Positions 34,876-43,779 of a stretch of DNA of 64,000 nt are shown in pieces (position 1 is the first letter of the stretch; every line of letters starts with the position of its first letter). Under the pieces are notes generated by a model, which searched no databases, was not told where the DNA came from, and saw only the letters and a program-made list of their open reading frames with translations. The stretch is from JALORV01 sp963766365 (GTDB lineage: Bacteria > Pseudomonadota > Gammaproteobacteria > Burkholderiales > Burkholderiaceae_F). A program made the position numbers and the translations under genes. The stretch lies in NCBI GenBank assembly GCA_963766365.1, contig CAVXZK010000003.1, positions 1-64,000 of the forward strand, read 5' to 3'.

Positions 34876-35838
34876 TCAGCGGCGGAAGGCAGGAGAGGTC
34901 TTTGCTGCCGGACGCTTGAGCAAGGCTGCATCGTGTGCGGCTTCGGTACGCAGCCAGGTGACGAAAGCTTCGGCGGCAACGCCACGCGCTGACTCCAGCA
35001 CCTCCAGGTAGAACCCTCCGACAACGGCGCTGCCCGCTGCACCGAGCGGCGCGACCAGCACGCCCTCGTGCAAATGCTCGCTGAGGTGCGGCCACTTGCC
35101 GACCGCAACCCCGGTGCCTTTCTTCGCGGCTTCGATCACCTGGTCGTAGTGCGAGAAGCGGAGCCATCCCGCGCCCTTGATGCTCTGCAGCTTCATCGCA
35201 TCGAACCAGCGCCCCCAGTCGTACCAGGGGCGTCCATACAGGATCGTCTCGAAGTCCAGCAACACATGTCTAGCGAGATCGGCCGGGACCCGCAGCGGTC
35301 GCTGGCGACTGCTGGCCAGTGCCGGTGCACAAACCGGGAACTGCCGGTAGTCGAACAGCTTGTCCGCGGTTTGCGGCTCCATGTCCAGCGTGGCGAAGCG
35401 GATCGCGACGTCGATGAAGTCGCGCTTCAGGTCGATCGAGTCATTGCTGGCAACGACCCGCAGGTCGATCTCAGGGTGCAGTTCGGCAAACCTGGTGAGC
35501 CGCGGTACCAGCCAGGTGGAGGCCAGTGCCACCGTGGTCGTCACTGAGAGCGTGCGCCACGGGCCCGACGCGCGCTGCGTTGCGTTGTCGATCAGCGTCA
35601 GCGCTTCATCGATCGCCCGGTAAAGCTCTGCACCGGTCTCGGTCAGTTCGAGCGCGCGATTGACGCGCCGGAACAGCGGGCGCCCGATCTGTTCCTCGAG
35701 CGTCTTGATCTGGTGGCTGATCGCCGACTGCGTGACGAACAGCTCGCGCGCGGCGTGCGTGAAGCTCAGGTGGCGCGCGGCCGACCGGAACCCGCGTAGA
35801 AGGTCGAGGGACAACCGGGGCATCCGCTGCCTGTCCAT
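34876..35838 (-). CDS. LysR-type transcriptional regulator, GcvA-like
   Basis: The 320-residue protein has the LysR helix-turn-helix LRGFRSAARHLSFTHAARE with FVTQSAISHQIKTLEEQIG, the GcvA/AmpR-type recognition helix, and the effector-binding domain (STWLVPRLTRFAELHPEIDL). It probably controls itself and the divergent gene at 35957; the 118-base gap between the starts is the expected operator region. The inducer is unknown. It is convergent with dedA, five bases apart. Confidence 0.88.
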   Translation of the reverse strand: MDRQRMPRLSLDLLRGFRSAARHLSFTHAARELFVTQSAISHQIKTLEEQIGRPLFRRVNRALELTETGAELYRAIDEALTLIDNATQRASGPWRTLSVTTTVALASTWLVPRLTRFAELHPEIDLRVVASNDSIDLKRDFIDVAIRFATLDMEPQTADKLFDYRQFPVCAPALASSRQRPLRVPADLARHVLLDFETILYGRPWYDWGRWFDAMKLQSIKGAGWLRFSHYDQVIEAAKKGTGVAVGKWPHLSEHLHEGVLVAPLGAAGSAVVGGFYLEVLESARGVAAEAFVTWLRTEAAHDAALLKRPAAKTSPAFRR

Positions 35839-35956
35839 GAGTTCAATTCATGCGAGCGGCAAGAAATGGTCGTTTGAGCTTCGTGCGAGCAGCGCCCAAC
35901 AATGCGGCCACTTTAGTCCTCTGCCGCGACGCGGCCAACCAGCGAAGGAGCACTCC

Positions 35957-36382
35957 ATGTCACGTCAAAGGAAGTCGGACCGTGCCTTCATGCCTCGCTT
36001 CATCGGTTCGCTGTTCGTCGGCCTGGCGGTGACGGCCGCCTACGCGGCCGGCTTGGCGGCGCCGGCGCAATCCGTCACGGTGCGGGTCGATCACTTCACT
36101 TACGAAGCATGGTCGTCGGGAGACATCGACACCCTGGCGGCGACGATGCGCGCGGCCCGACCCGCCTGGGTGGAACTCGTGGGCTGCGGGCCGGACTCGA
36201 CCTGGGCGCTGCAGTCGGTGGCACAGCGGCTGAGTGACCTGCCGCTGCAGCTGCAGGCGCTGCCGCTGACGGCGCCAGCCTGTGCCGGCGCGTCGACGGC
36301 CAAGAGCTTGAATCAGGGTATTGAGACTTCCAGCGCCGAAAGGGTGGCGGTCGCGCGCTACTGGCAGCAGGTGATGCCGTAA
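35957..36382 (+). CDS. Hypothetical exported or membrane-anchored protein
   Basis: ATG 35957 follows GAAGGAG. The 141-residue product has a basic start and a hydrophobic segment at about 14-36 (signal peptide or anchor). It then has a small soluble domain with two cysteines in VELVGCGPDSTW and LTAPACAGAS that could form a disulfide. No family recognised. It is divergent from a LysR regulator and may be its target. Confidence 0.6.
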   Translation: MSRQRKSDRAFMPRFIGSLFVGLAVTAAYAAGLAAPAQSVTVRVDHFTYEAWSSGDIDTLAATMRAARPAWVELVGCGPDSTWALQSVAQRLSDLPLQLQALPLTAPACAGASTAKSLNQGIETSSAERVAVARYWQQVMP

Positions 36383-36444
36383 GCGAGGGCCGGGCTTTCT
36401 GCGCTGCTGCCCGGGCACAGGGTAAATCCGGCAGCAGGGCACTG

Positions 36445-37755
36445 CTAGGTCAGGGGGTTGCGCGCCAGCGGCGGGTTCTTCGCGAAGTAGCGCTTGATGC
36501 CGACGAGGATCGCACGCGCCATCTGTTCCTGGTAATCGTCGTCGCGCAGCCGCGCTTCTTCCTCGGGATTGCTGATGAAGGCGGTCTCGACCAGGATCGA
36601 CGGAATGTCGGGTGCTTTCAGCACCGCGAAGCCGGCCTGCTCGACGCGCGGCTTGTGCAGGCGGTTGACGCGCCCGAGCTCGCGCAGGACGGAATTGCCG
36701 AGCTTCAGGCTGTCATTGATCTGCGCGGTGGTTGACAGATCCAGCAGTACGCGCGCGAGCTGCCTGTCGTGCGAGGCGAGGTTGATGCCGCCGACCAGGT
36801 CCGCTTCGTTCTCGCGACGCGCCATCCACGCCGCGGCGCTGCTCGAGGCGCCGTTTTCCGACAGCGCGAACACCGAGGAGCCGCGTGCATCCGGCCGGAT
36901 CCATGCATCGGCGTGGATCGAGACCATCAGGTCCGCTCGCACCGCGCGGGCCTTTGCGACGCGCGTGCGCAGCGGCACGAAGTAGTCCCCATCGCGTGTC
37001 AATGCGACGCGCATGCCGCTGTCGGCCATGATCAGTTCGCGCAGCCGCCGCGCGATCGAGAGCGTCACGCTCTTCTCGTAGGTTCCGCGCTTGCCGACCG
37101 CGCCGGGATCCTCGCCGCCGTGGCCGGGGTCAATGGCGACCGTGACGATCCGCTGCACGTCAGCCTCGTTGCGGCGCGTCGGGGGCGCGGACGGCGCACG
37201 GGCCAACAGTCGGTCAGCTTCCGGCGGTCGCTGAGAGGCCATGAAGTCCGAGTCGCGCGGCGTCGCCTGTTCGCGCAGCAGCGCCATCAGAGGATCGGGC
37301 GGTTCCACCGGATACAGGTCCATGACCAGCCGGTGCTGGTAGGGGCCCACCGGCTCGAGCAAGAACACCTGCGGCTTGATGTCTTCCTTCAGTTCGATGA
37401 CGAGCCGGACCACCTTCGGCCGGTTCTGGCCTACGCGGATCACGCCGATGTACGGATCGTTCGGCTCGACCTTGGAAACGAGTTCCTTGAAACCGGGCGT
37501 TAGATCGATGCCTTCGACATCGACGACCATGCGCAGCGGCGGCGTGTCGCGAATGACGAAGTGACTGAACTTGAGTGGCTCGTCGTGCTCCAGCGCAACA
37601 CGGGTGTAGTCGCGCGCCGGCCAGACACGCACGCCGAGGAGCGTGGCACCGCGCGCGATATGAAAGGGACTCAGCGCAAGAACGAGCGTGCCACCGGCAG
37701 CCTTGATCAATCCGCGGCGGTCGTGTCGAACTCCTTCAGTGCGCTTTCCAGACAT
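36445..37755 (-). CDS. amiC: N-acetylmuramoyl-L-alanine amidase AmiC
   Basis: The 436-residue protein starts with a basic, twin-arginine-like segment (RHDRRGLIKAAGG) and a hydrophobic stretch. An AMIN domain follows (WPARDYTRVALEHDE), which directs it to the septum. The catalytic amidase-3 domain has IDPGHGGEDPGAVG, LTRDGDYFVPL, SIHADAW and LVETAFISNPEEE, containing the zinc and catalytic Glu residues. It splits peptidoglycan between daughter cells. The start overlaps tsaE by 49 bases. Confidence 0.95.
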   Translation of the reverse strand: MSGKRTEGVRHDRRGLIKAAGGTLVLALSPFHIARGATLLGVRVWPARDYTRVALEHDEPLKFSHFVIRDTPPLRMVVDVEGIDLTPGFKELVSKVEPNDPYIGVIRVGQNRPKVVRLVIELKEDIKPQVFLLEPVGPYQHRLVMDLYPVEPPDPLMALLREQATPRDSDFMASQRPPEADRLLARAPSAPPTRRNEADVQRIVTVAIDPGHGGEDPGAVGKRGTYEKSVTLSIARRLRELIMADSGMRVALTRDGDYFVPLRTRVAKARAVRADLMVSIHADAWIRPDARGSSVFALSENGASSSAAAWMARRENEADLVGGINLASHDRQLARVLLDLSTTAQINDSLKLGNSVLRELGRVNRLHKPRVEQAGFAVLKAPDIPSILVETAFISNPEEEARLRDDDYQEQMARAILVGIKRYFAKNPPLARNPLT

Positions 37756-38288
37756 GCTTGCCCCAGTGTGCTGGCCGCTTCCAGTGTCGCGACGCGGCCG
37801 TCGCCTTGCACTTGCAGCGTGATCGTGAGATCGGCGCGCGGCAATCGATCGCCCGCTCTCTCCGGCCACTCGATCGCGCAGAGGCGACCCGGACCAAACT
37901 GCTCGCGAAACCCCGCCGACGAGAATTCGGCGGGATCGGCAAATCGATAAAAATCAAAGTGATAGAAGTCTAAGCTCGAAATCGGCTGAGCTTCAAGCCC
38001 GTCGCGACCGGCGGCAGGCGGTTGATGCAAAGTCACGACATAGGGCTCCAGCACGGCAAACGTCGGGCTGCGGATCGGTCCACTCACGCCGAAGGCGCGC
38101 AGCCATCCGCGCACCAGTGCGGTTTTGCCAACGCCGAGGTCGCCGCGCATGTTGACTTGCAGCCCGTGCTCAGTGACCGCGCTCGCGTACTCACGGCAGG
38201 CCTGCGCCAGCGCGCGTCCGAGTCGTTCGGTGTCGGCGGCGGTTGGCAGGGTGCGCGTGAACTTTGCAGTCGGCGTGTCGTGTGACAC
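37707..38288 (-). CDS. tsaE: tRNA threonylcarbamoyladenosine synthesis ATPase TsaE
   Basis: The 193-residue protein has the P-loop GDLGVGKTALVRGWL, SPTFAVLEPY and FDFYRFADPAEF, the TsaE signatures. It also has CAIEWPERAGDRLP. TsaE works with TsaB and TsaD to make t6A37 in tRNAs reading ANN codons. It is somewhat longer than the E. coli protein because of an insert near residue 90. It precedes amiC, a classic pairing, and is divergent from queG. Confidence 0.95.
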   Translation of the reverse strand: MSHDTPTAKFTRTLPTAADTERLGRALAQACREYASAVTEHGLQVNMRGDLGVGKTALVRGWLRAFGVSGPIRSPTFAVLEPYVVTLHQPPAAGRDGLEAQPISSLDFYHFDFYRFADPAEFSSAGFREQFGPGRLCAIEWPERAGDRLPRADLTITLQVQGDGRVATLEAASTLGQACLESALKEFDTTAAD

Positions 38289-38301
38289 CTAGAATCCCGG
38301 C

Positions 38302-39429
38302 ATGAGTGCAGATCGCGGCGAGGATACCCGCGCGCCCGTCGTGGACGGCGCCGCGCTGGTCGAGCGTATTCGCGCGTGGGGTACAGCGCTGGGATTTTCC
38401 CGGATCGGCGTCAGCGACATTGATGTGTTTGAGGCCACGCAGCGGCTTGACGCGTGGCTGGAGAAGGGGCGCCACGGGACCATGGACTACATGGCGCGGC
38501 ACGCCGGTTTGCGCGCCGACCCCTCGCGCCTGTTGCCGGGTGCGCTGCGCGCCATCACCGCGCGCATGGACTACCTGCCGTCGACGACGCGCGACGACTG
38601 GGCCGAACGCGAGCTCGGGCGCGTCGCGGACCCGAGCGCCGCGGTCGTATCGCTCTATGCGCGGGGACGCGACTATCACAAGGTGCTGCGCAGCCGGCTG
38701 CAGTCGCTGGCGGAAAGCATTGAAGACGCCGTCGGAACGTTCGGCTACCGCGTCGCGACCGATTCGGCGCCGGTGCTCGAAGTCGAACTCGCGCGCAAGG
38801 CCGGACTGGGCTGGCGTGGCAAACACACGCTGTTGCTGTCGCAGGATGCCGGCTCGATGTTTTTTCTTGGCGAGATCCTGACGGACCTGCCGCTGCCGGT
38901 CGACGCGCCGACGAGCGAGCATTGCGGCACCTGCAGCCGCTGCATCGAGACCTGCCCGACCGGCGCGATCACCGGCCCATATCAGCTCGACGCGCGCCGC
39001 TGTATCTCTTACCTGACGATCGAGCATGCTGGGTCGATTCCCGCCGACCTCCGACCTCTGATCGGCAACCGCATCTACGGCTGCGACGACTGCCAGCTGG
39101 TGTGTCCGTGGAACAAGTTTGCACGGCGCAACGCGTTGGCGGACTTCGACGTCCGCAATGGGCTCGACGAAGCGCGACTGATCGATCTTTTTGCATGGAG
39201 CGAGGACGAGTTCAATGACCGCACCGCGGGCTCTGCGATACGCCGCATCGGCCATGAGCGCTGGCTGCGCAATATCGCTGTCGCACTCGGCAATGCGCTG
39301 ACCTCCGGGGCGGTCATTGCTGCCCTGCAATCCCGCCGCGGCGATCCGAGTGCGCTGGTGCGCGAGCACGTCGAATGGGCGCTTGCGCGCCACGGCGTTG
39401 CCAACGCGCTCAGCGCGGCACCAGGCTGA
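38302..39429 (+). CDS. queG: Epoxyqueuosine reductase
   Basis: QueG carries out the last step of queuosine synthesis, reducing epoxyqueuosine in tRNA with cobalamin and two 4Fe-4S clusters. The 375-residue protein has DYMARHAGLRADPSRLLPGA, KAGLGWRGKHTLLLS, and the two cluster motifs CGTCSRCIETCP and CDDCQLVCPWN. It starts 13 bases from the divergent tsaE. Its 3' end overlaps the convergent transporter gene by 20 bases. Confidence 0.95.
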   Translation: MSADRGEDTRAPVVDGAALVERIRAWGTALGFSRIGVSDIDVFEATQRLDAWLEKGRHGTMDYMARHAGLRADPSRLLPGALRAITARMDYLPSTTRDDWAERELGRVADPSAAVVSLYARGRDYHKVLRSRLQSLAESIEDAVGTFGYRVATDSAPVLEVELARKAGLGWRGKHTLLLSQDAGSMFFLGEILTDLPLPVDAPTSEHCGTCSRCIETCPTGAITGPYQLDARRCISYLTIEHAGSIPADLRPLIGNRIYGCDDCQLVCPWNKFARRNALADFDVRNGLDEARLIDLFAWSEDEFNDRTAGSAIRRIGHERWLRNIAVALGNALTSGAVIAALQSRRGDPSALVREHVEWALARHGVANALSAAPG

Positions 39430-40306
39430 TCGCCAGCGGCAAAGTCAGCATCGCCAGCAGCGTCTGCACGGTGATCGCGTATGCCACGGGCGCGGCGTGC
39501 CCGCCCATGCGCACGGCGAGGATGTAGGCACTCGAAGCCGTCGGCAGTGCAGCGAACAGCAGCACGATCAGCGCTGGCACACCGTTCAATCCGAGCGCGT
39601 GGACCAGGGTCAATCCGATAGCCGGCATGACCAGCAATTTAACCGCGACGAAATACGCCATCGTCGGGCGCTCCTCGTGCACCGACGCGAACGTCAGTCC
39701 GGCGCCGATGCACAGCAGTCCGAGCGCCAGGCTCGCGGTGCCGAGGCGCGACAGGAACGTGCCGAGCAACGATGGCAGTTCGAAGCCGAGGACGTTGGCG
39801 ATAAGGCCAGAAACGGTCGCGAGAATCAACGGATTGACCGCCATCTCCCTTAGGACGCCAGTCTGCCGGTGGCGAGCCAGCGCGTAGACCGCAAAGGTGT
39901 TTGCCAGCGGAACGCAGATCGCGATGATCAGCGCCATCAGTGCCACGCCGCGCGGACCCGCGAGCGACTGCGCGAGTGCCAGTCCAACGTAGGAGTTGTA
40001 GCGGAACGCCGTCTGCACGCAACTGGCAAAGAACGCGGGCGTGGGCTTGAAGAGCCAGCGCGCTGCGAAGCCGAGCGCGACTGCGGCCAGAAACGCCCCG
40101 ACCGCGGCGGCCAGCATCGGGCCTTCGCTCGCCAGCGTGAACTTCGCGTTGACGACTGACGTGAAGAGCAGCGGAGGAAACAGCGCGTAGTACACCAGCC
40201 GCTCGGTGCCGTCCCAGAAGTTGCGCGCGAATCCGAGCCGGCGCGCCAGTATCGCGCCCATCAAGATCAGCGCGAAATCTGGCAGCATCAGCAAGGCGTT
40301 GTTCAT
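39410..40306 (-). CDS. AEC family transporter
   Basis: The 298-residue protein has about ten membrane helices in two halves, with FPPLLFTSVVNAKF, NSYVGLALAQSLAGPRG and the C-terminal LPTASSAYILAVRMGG, as in the auxin efflux carrier family of permeases. Bacterial members carry malate, other carboxylates or amino acids. The substrate is unknown. It is convergent with queG. Confidence 0.88.
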   Translation of the reverse strand: MNNALLMLPDFALILMGAILARRLGFARNFWDGTERLVYYALFPPLLFTSVVNAKFTLASEGPMLAAAVGAFLAAVALGFAARWLFKPTPAFFASCVQTAFRYNSYVGLALAQSLAGPRGVALMALIIAICVPLANTFAVYALARHRQTGVLREMAVNPLILATVSGLIANVLGFELPSLLGTFLSRLGTASLALGLLCIGAGLTFASVHEERPTMAYFVAVKLLVMPAIGLTLVHALGLNGVPALIVLLFAALPTASSAYILAVRMGGHAAPVAYAITVQTLLAMLTLPLAISLVPR

Positions 40307-40328
40307 GTCCCGGCCGCCGCTTTCGACT

Positions 40329-40357
40329 TTGCTGGTGCCACCGCCGCCCCGTATAAT
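40329..40357 (+). promoter_or_regulatory. Sigma-70 promoter of tRNA-Thr
   Basis: TTGCTG (-35) and a perfect TATAAT (-10) are 17 bases apart. The -10 ends 17 bases before the tRNA 5' end. Confidence 0.75.
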
Positions 40358-40374
40358 CGCCTGCTTTCCTCAGC

Positions 40375-40450
<76 letters not shown>

Positions 40451-41352
40451 GTAATTGCAGTTCTCCCTCCGATACGTCGTCGCTTTTGAGTGCTGACCGG
40501 CCCTACGCCGGCCGTTGGTCTTGTCGGAAAAGAGCGACGACTGAAGCCGTTGGCCGAATGCCCCACGCGGGCCACGTGGTGAACGTCCCGGAAGCATCGC
40601 ATCGCGAAAACGACACGGCCCGCCAGTGGTCGGATGCCGATTGCGCTGCCTTTTCTGGCCGAGGTCATGCGAAGCCGGCGCAAGTCGAATGGTGGGCATC
40701 CAGGATCGGTGACATTCGTGTAGTTGATATCAATGCCGATCTGAGTGCGGACCTGCTGGATCAGTACGCGGCCGAGCCCGTACTGCGTTATCGCGGCAGA
40801 AACCACGACGGCAAACCGGTTCTGGACATCGTCTACCGCCGCGGTGCAGCCTTTGGGGCTCGCGGAAATAGTACCGTCAACCGCATGACGGGCACGATGG
40901 ACAGCATGTTTCTGATTGGCAGGGATCACCGCCTTCCGCAGCGAGCATGGCGGGTCCGCTCGCGACGTGCGTGTTCTGAGGGAAGACGGCCTCAAATTCC
41001 GGTTCCTTGATTTCCCCGGACAGACACGACTGCTGAAGGTGGGCCGTATCTGCAGTTGGAAGAGGATGTGCCGCTTCGTCCTGCTGGCGCTTCAATGGTC
41101 AGCAGGTGGGCTGAGGCCGGCCAAGAAAGGACGTCAGGGCGATGTGGCAATTTCATTCAGAGCCGACATCGTTACTGGCCGGCGGGCCATATCGGCCGCC
41201 TTCACTGCCGGCCCGGGAATTCCGCATTGACACTGGGCCTCGGTTCGCATGGATGGACCTGCGCGCGATCTCTTACTTGCCTTATCGAGGCAAAGGGACT
41301 TCGTCCGAGTTGTACACACGGAGAGGGACTCAGTGCTCTATTGAACGGTCAA
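40451..41352. other. 902 bases without a confident gene, start of the tRNA-Thr island
   Basis: Several frames are open on both strands, but none shows a family motif or a good ribosome site. A decayed integrase would be expected just here if the tRNA is the attachment site, yet I find no tyrosine-recombinase motif. The minus frame across 40560-40960 is the longest and may be a dead gene. Confidence 0.4.
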
Positions 41353-42822
41353 TCACTTTCTCTCACGTTCGGCGCCCTCTATCCCGGGCGGGCTCTCAAC
41401 ACGCACCTGCGGGACATGGAGCATCGCGGCCAACTCCCAGTACATTGGTCGCGTGACGAGGCGTGCCACTCCATTGGCCAGCAAGGCGCAGGCCATGAGG
41501 CTCAACACCATGGCATGTCCGGACACCATTTCCATCACGATGATGAACGCGGTGATCGGGCCTGCTGTTGTCGCGGCAAGAAACCCCGCCATGCCCAGCG
41601 CAATGAGCGGGATCGCCGCCTGCTGGCTGACTCCGGTGATCAAGGCGATGTCGTGGCCGATCCCGGCGCCGATGGCCAGCGATGGCGCGAAGACCCCGGC
41701 CGGGACACCGCTCCAGGCGGAAAACCAGGTCGCCAAGAACTTCAAGACGGTGTAGACGCCCGGCAATTCAGCCTCGCCTGTGAGGAGCGACTTCGTGGGA
41801 AGGTAACCCGCCCCCGCTGTTGCGCCGTCGGTGGCGAGACCGATAAGGGCGACAGCCAGCCCGCAGCCTGCGGCAAATCGAAATGGAAACTCGGTCCGCC
41901 AGCGACTGAAGCGATCGGGCAGTCCCCGCAGCGACACGACCATCAGGCGTGCGAACAGACCACCAGCGAGGCCCGACACTACCGCCACCAGCACTCCCGG
42001 CAAAAGCAGCGACCATGACAGTCCTTCGACACGCAGGCTTCCAAAGTAGGTTTCATTGCCGAAGACGGCCACGGCCATCAGTCCGGCCAGGACGATGCTC
42101 GCGATCACCAGCGAACTGTGAGTTACCCCACGCCGCCGCGACAGTTGCTCAAGGGCGAAGACCACGCCGCCGAGTGGAGTGTTGAAGGCCGCGGCGATGC
42201 CCGCAGCCGCGCCCGCCACCATCAGGTCATGAGCGTCGATGCCTGATTGGGGCGACAACCAACGGCGCGCATGCAACATTGCGCCGGCGCCCACTTGCAC
42301 CGTAGGACCTTCGCGTCCGATCGACAGACCTGCCAGGAGGCCGCCCGAAACCAGGCCGATCTTGTGCAGAGATAGGCGCAGCGAAACCAGCGAGGCACGC
42401 TGGTGCGCTTGCAGATCATCGTCAAGCGCGCGAACGACCTGTGGAATGCCGGACCCGAACGCGCCAGGTGCGAAGCGGCGAGTCCACCAGAGCAAGGCGA
42501 CCGTCAGGATCGGAGTCCAGATCAGCATGAGGTAACGCCCGTACGCGGTCCACTGCTCCAGATGCCTGAAGCCGTCGACGGCAGCCTCGGCCAACAGCGT
42601 GAATCCGACAACGAGGAGCCCGGTCAGCGCGGCGTATGCGAGCACAGTGGAGCGGTCGATCCATTGCCGCCCACCCTGCAGTTCGGATCCAAGGTTGTGC
42701 CAGAAGTCCGGCGCTACGTCACGCACGGCTCGCAACGCGGCGCGAACAGCGATGCGACACCTCCGGCGCAGCAACGCGACGAATCGCCACCCTCTATGGG
42801 ATCCGTCAGGCGCGGACTGCAT
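41353..42822 (-). CDS. CLC-type chloride channel or transporter
   Basis: The 489-residue protein has the three CLC selectivity motifs. GSGIPQV lies near residue 122. GREGPTVQ near 170 contains the gating glutamate. GVFAPSLAIGAGIG lies near 374. A keeper of the later Tyr site may lie further on. About ten or more helices are predicted. CLC proteins exchange chloride for protons or conduct chloride and help in acid resistance. No CBS domains are present. It lies in the tRNA-Thr island and is not obviously co-transcribed with anything. Confidence 0.93.
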   Translation of the reverse strand: MQSAPDGSHRGWRFVALLRRRCRIAVRAALRAVRDVAPDFWHNLGSELQGGRQWIDRSTVLAYAALTGLLVVGFTLLAEAAVDGFRHLEQWTAYGRYLMLIWTPILTVALLWWTRRFAPGAFGSGIPQVVRALDDDLQAHQRASLVSLRLSLHKIGLVSGGLLAGLSIGREGPTVQVGAGAMLHARRWLSPQSGIDAHDLMVAGAAAGIAAAFNTPLGGVVFALEQLSRRRGVTHSSLVIASIVLAGLMAVAVFGNETYFGSLRVEGLSWSLLLPGVLVAVVSGLAGGLFARLMVVSLRGLPDRFSRWRTEFPFRFAAGCGLAVALIGLATDGATAGAGYLPTKSLLTGEAELPGVYTVLKFLATWFSAWSGVPAGVFAPSLAIGAGIGHDIALITGVSQQAAIPLIALGMAGFLAATTAGPITAFIIVMEMVSGHAMVLSLMACALLANGVARLVTRPMYWELAAMLHVPQVRVESPPGIEGAERERK

Positions 42823-42939
42823 ACGATGAAGCGCGGGGAGCGAAACACGGCACGGGGCGGAACTCCACGTGGCCCGTACCCGAAACGCGCTCCAGGGGCC
42901 ACCGGCGCTGCGAGTCCGGGCGCATTGGGTTGTTAGCAG

Positions 42940-43461
42940 CTACGTCTGTGCCAGCGGCGTGCGCGCCGCTCTGGGATCGACCTGTAGCAGCTTGACGAGC
43001 ACTCCGAGATCGCGGTCGAGCCTGGCAAGAGTTCGAGAGTCAAGCTGGGCAAGCGCTTGCGGCAGCACACCTGTGGATGGCCCCGGAACGCGGCGCAAAA
43101 CACGTCGCCCCGCCGGCAGCACCCGAAGCTGCACGGTGCGCCTGTCGCGGCCCGTACGATCCGACGCGACCAGGTCTGCCGCTAGCAATTGCTTGACCAG
43201 GTTGCTTGCCGTCGTCTGGTGAACATCCATTGCCTTCGCCAGTCCGCCGATGCCGATGTCCGGCTGCGCGGCGATTACGCTCAATGCCCAGAGCTGCGCA
43301 CCCCCGAGGCCAGCTTGCTTTTCAACCCGCCGAAAATGTGTCTGCACCGCATTGAAGACCCGTCGGAACTGACGAAGAACGCGCATGGCGGATTCCGCTG
43401 GAATAGCATTCTCGCGAAGCTCTGCTCTTTCGCGTGACGCCGCGCGCTTGGTTCTCGCCAT
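42940..43461 (-). CDS. MarR-family transcriptional regulator
   Basis: The 173-residue protein has a winged helix-turn-helix: GGLAKAMDVHQTTASNLVKQL (recognition helix) followed by DRRTVQLRVLPAGRRVLRRV (wing). The first helix region has RVFNAVQTHFRRVEKQAGL. ATG 43461 is chosen; an in-frame upstream ATG would add 36 residues crossing the AT-rich operator. It is divergent from glk, with a dyad in the gap that it may bind. The ligand is unknown. Confidence 0.85.
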   Translation of the reverse strand: MARTKRAASRERAELRENAIPAESAMRVLRQFRRVFNAVQTHFRRVEKQAGLGGAQLWALSVIAAQPDIGIGGLAKAMDVHQTTASNLVKQLLAADLVASDRTGRDRRTVQLRVLPAGRRVLRRVPGPSTGVLPQALAQLDSRTLARLDRDLGVLVKLLQVDPRAARTPLAQT

Positions 43462-43566
43462 TGCCCGATCGTAGACGAAGCGTTCCCGATGCGCCGGTAG
43501 TGGGAATGAAAAAAGAGGGGCCGCGCGGGCCCCGGGAAGGAAGGTTTGCTTGCTTGCCTCCATGAG

Positions 43567-43624
43567 CAATCATGGATGCGGATAAATAGTATTTGCCTAA
43601 ATGTATTTTTGCAAGTATCCATTG
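43567..43624. promoter_or_regulatory. AT-rich dyad between marR and glk
   Basis: An imperfect inverted repeat (CAATCATGGATGC at 43567 against GTATCCATTG ending at 43624) encloses an unusually AT-rich stretch with TTTGCC and TTTTTGCAA repeats. The location between divergent genes, one of them marR, suggests a promoter-operator region. Binding is inferred. Confidence 0.4.
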
Positions 43625-43779
43625 CCTATTGAAGAGAAGTCAGGCACCGAATGCCATTCCGCGGACGCCGCAAGGTCATTGCGAGTTGATCCGGCAGCGG
43701 AAGCGCGATCTGGAGATGGTTCCCCAATGCATCGGCTTTGTGGTGTCGTGGTGCCGCCAATGTGTCGAGCACTAGGTTT

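Noticed and set aside
41056..42018. Plus-strand ORF of 320 codons opposite the CLC gene
   Set aside because: Antisense to a gene with all CLC selectivity motifs; no motif of its own.
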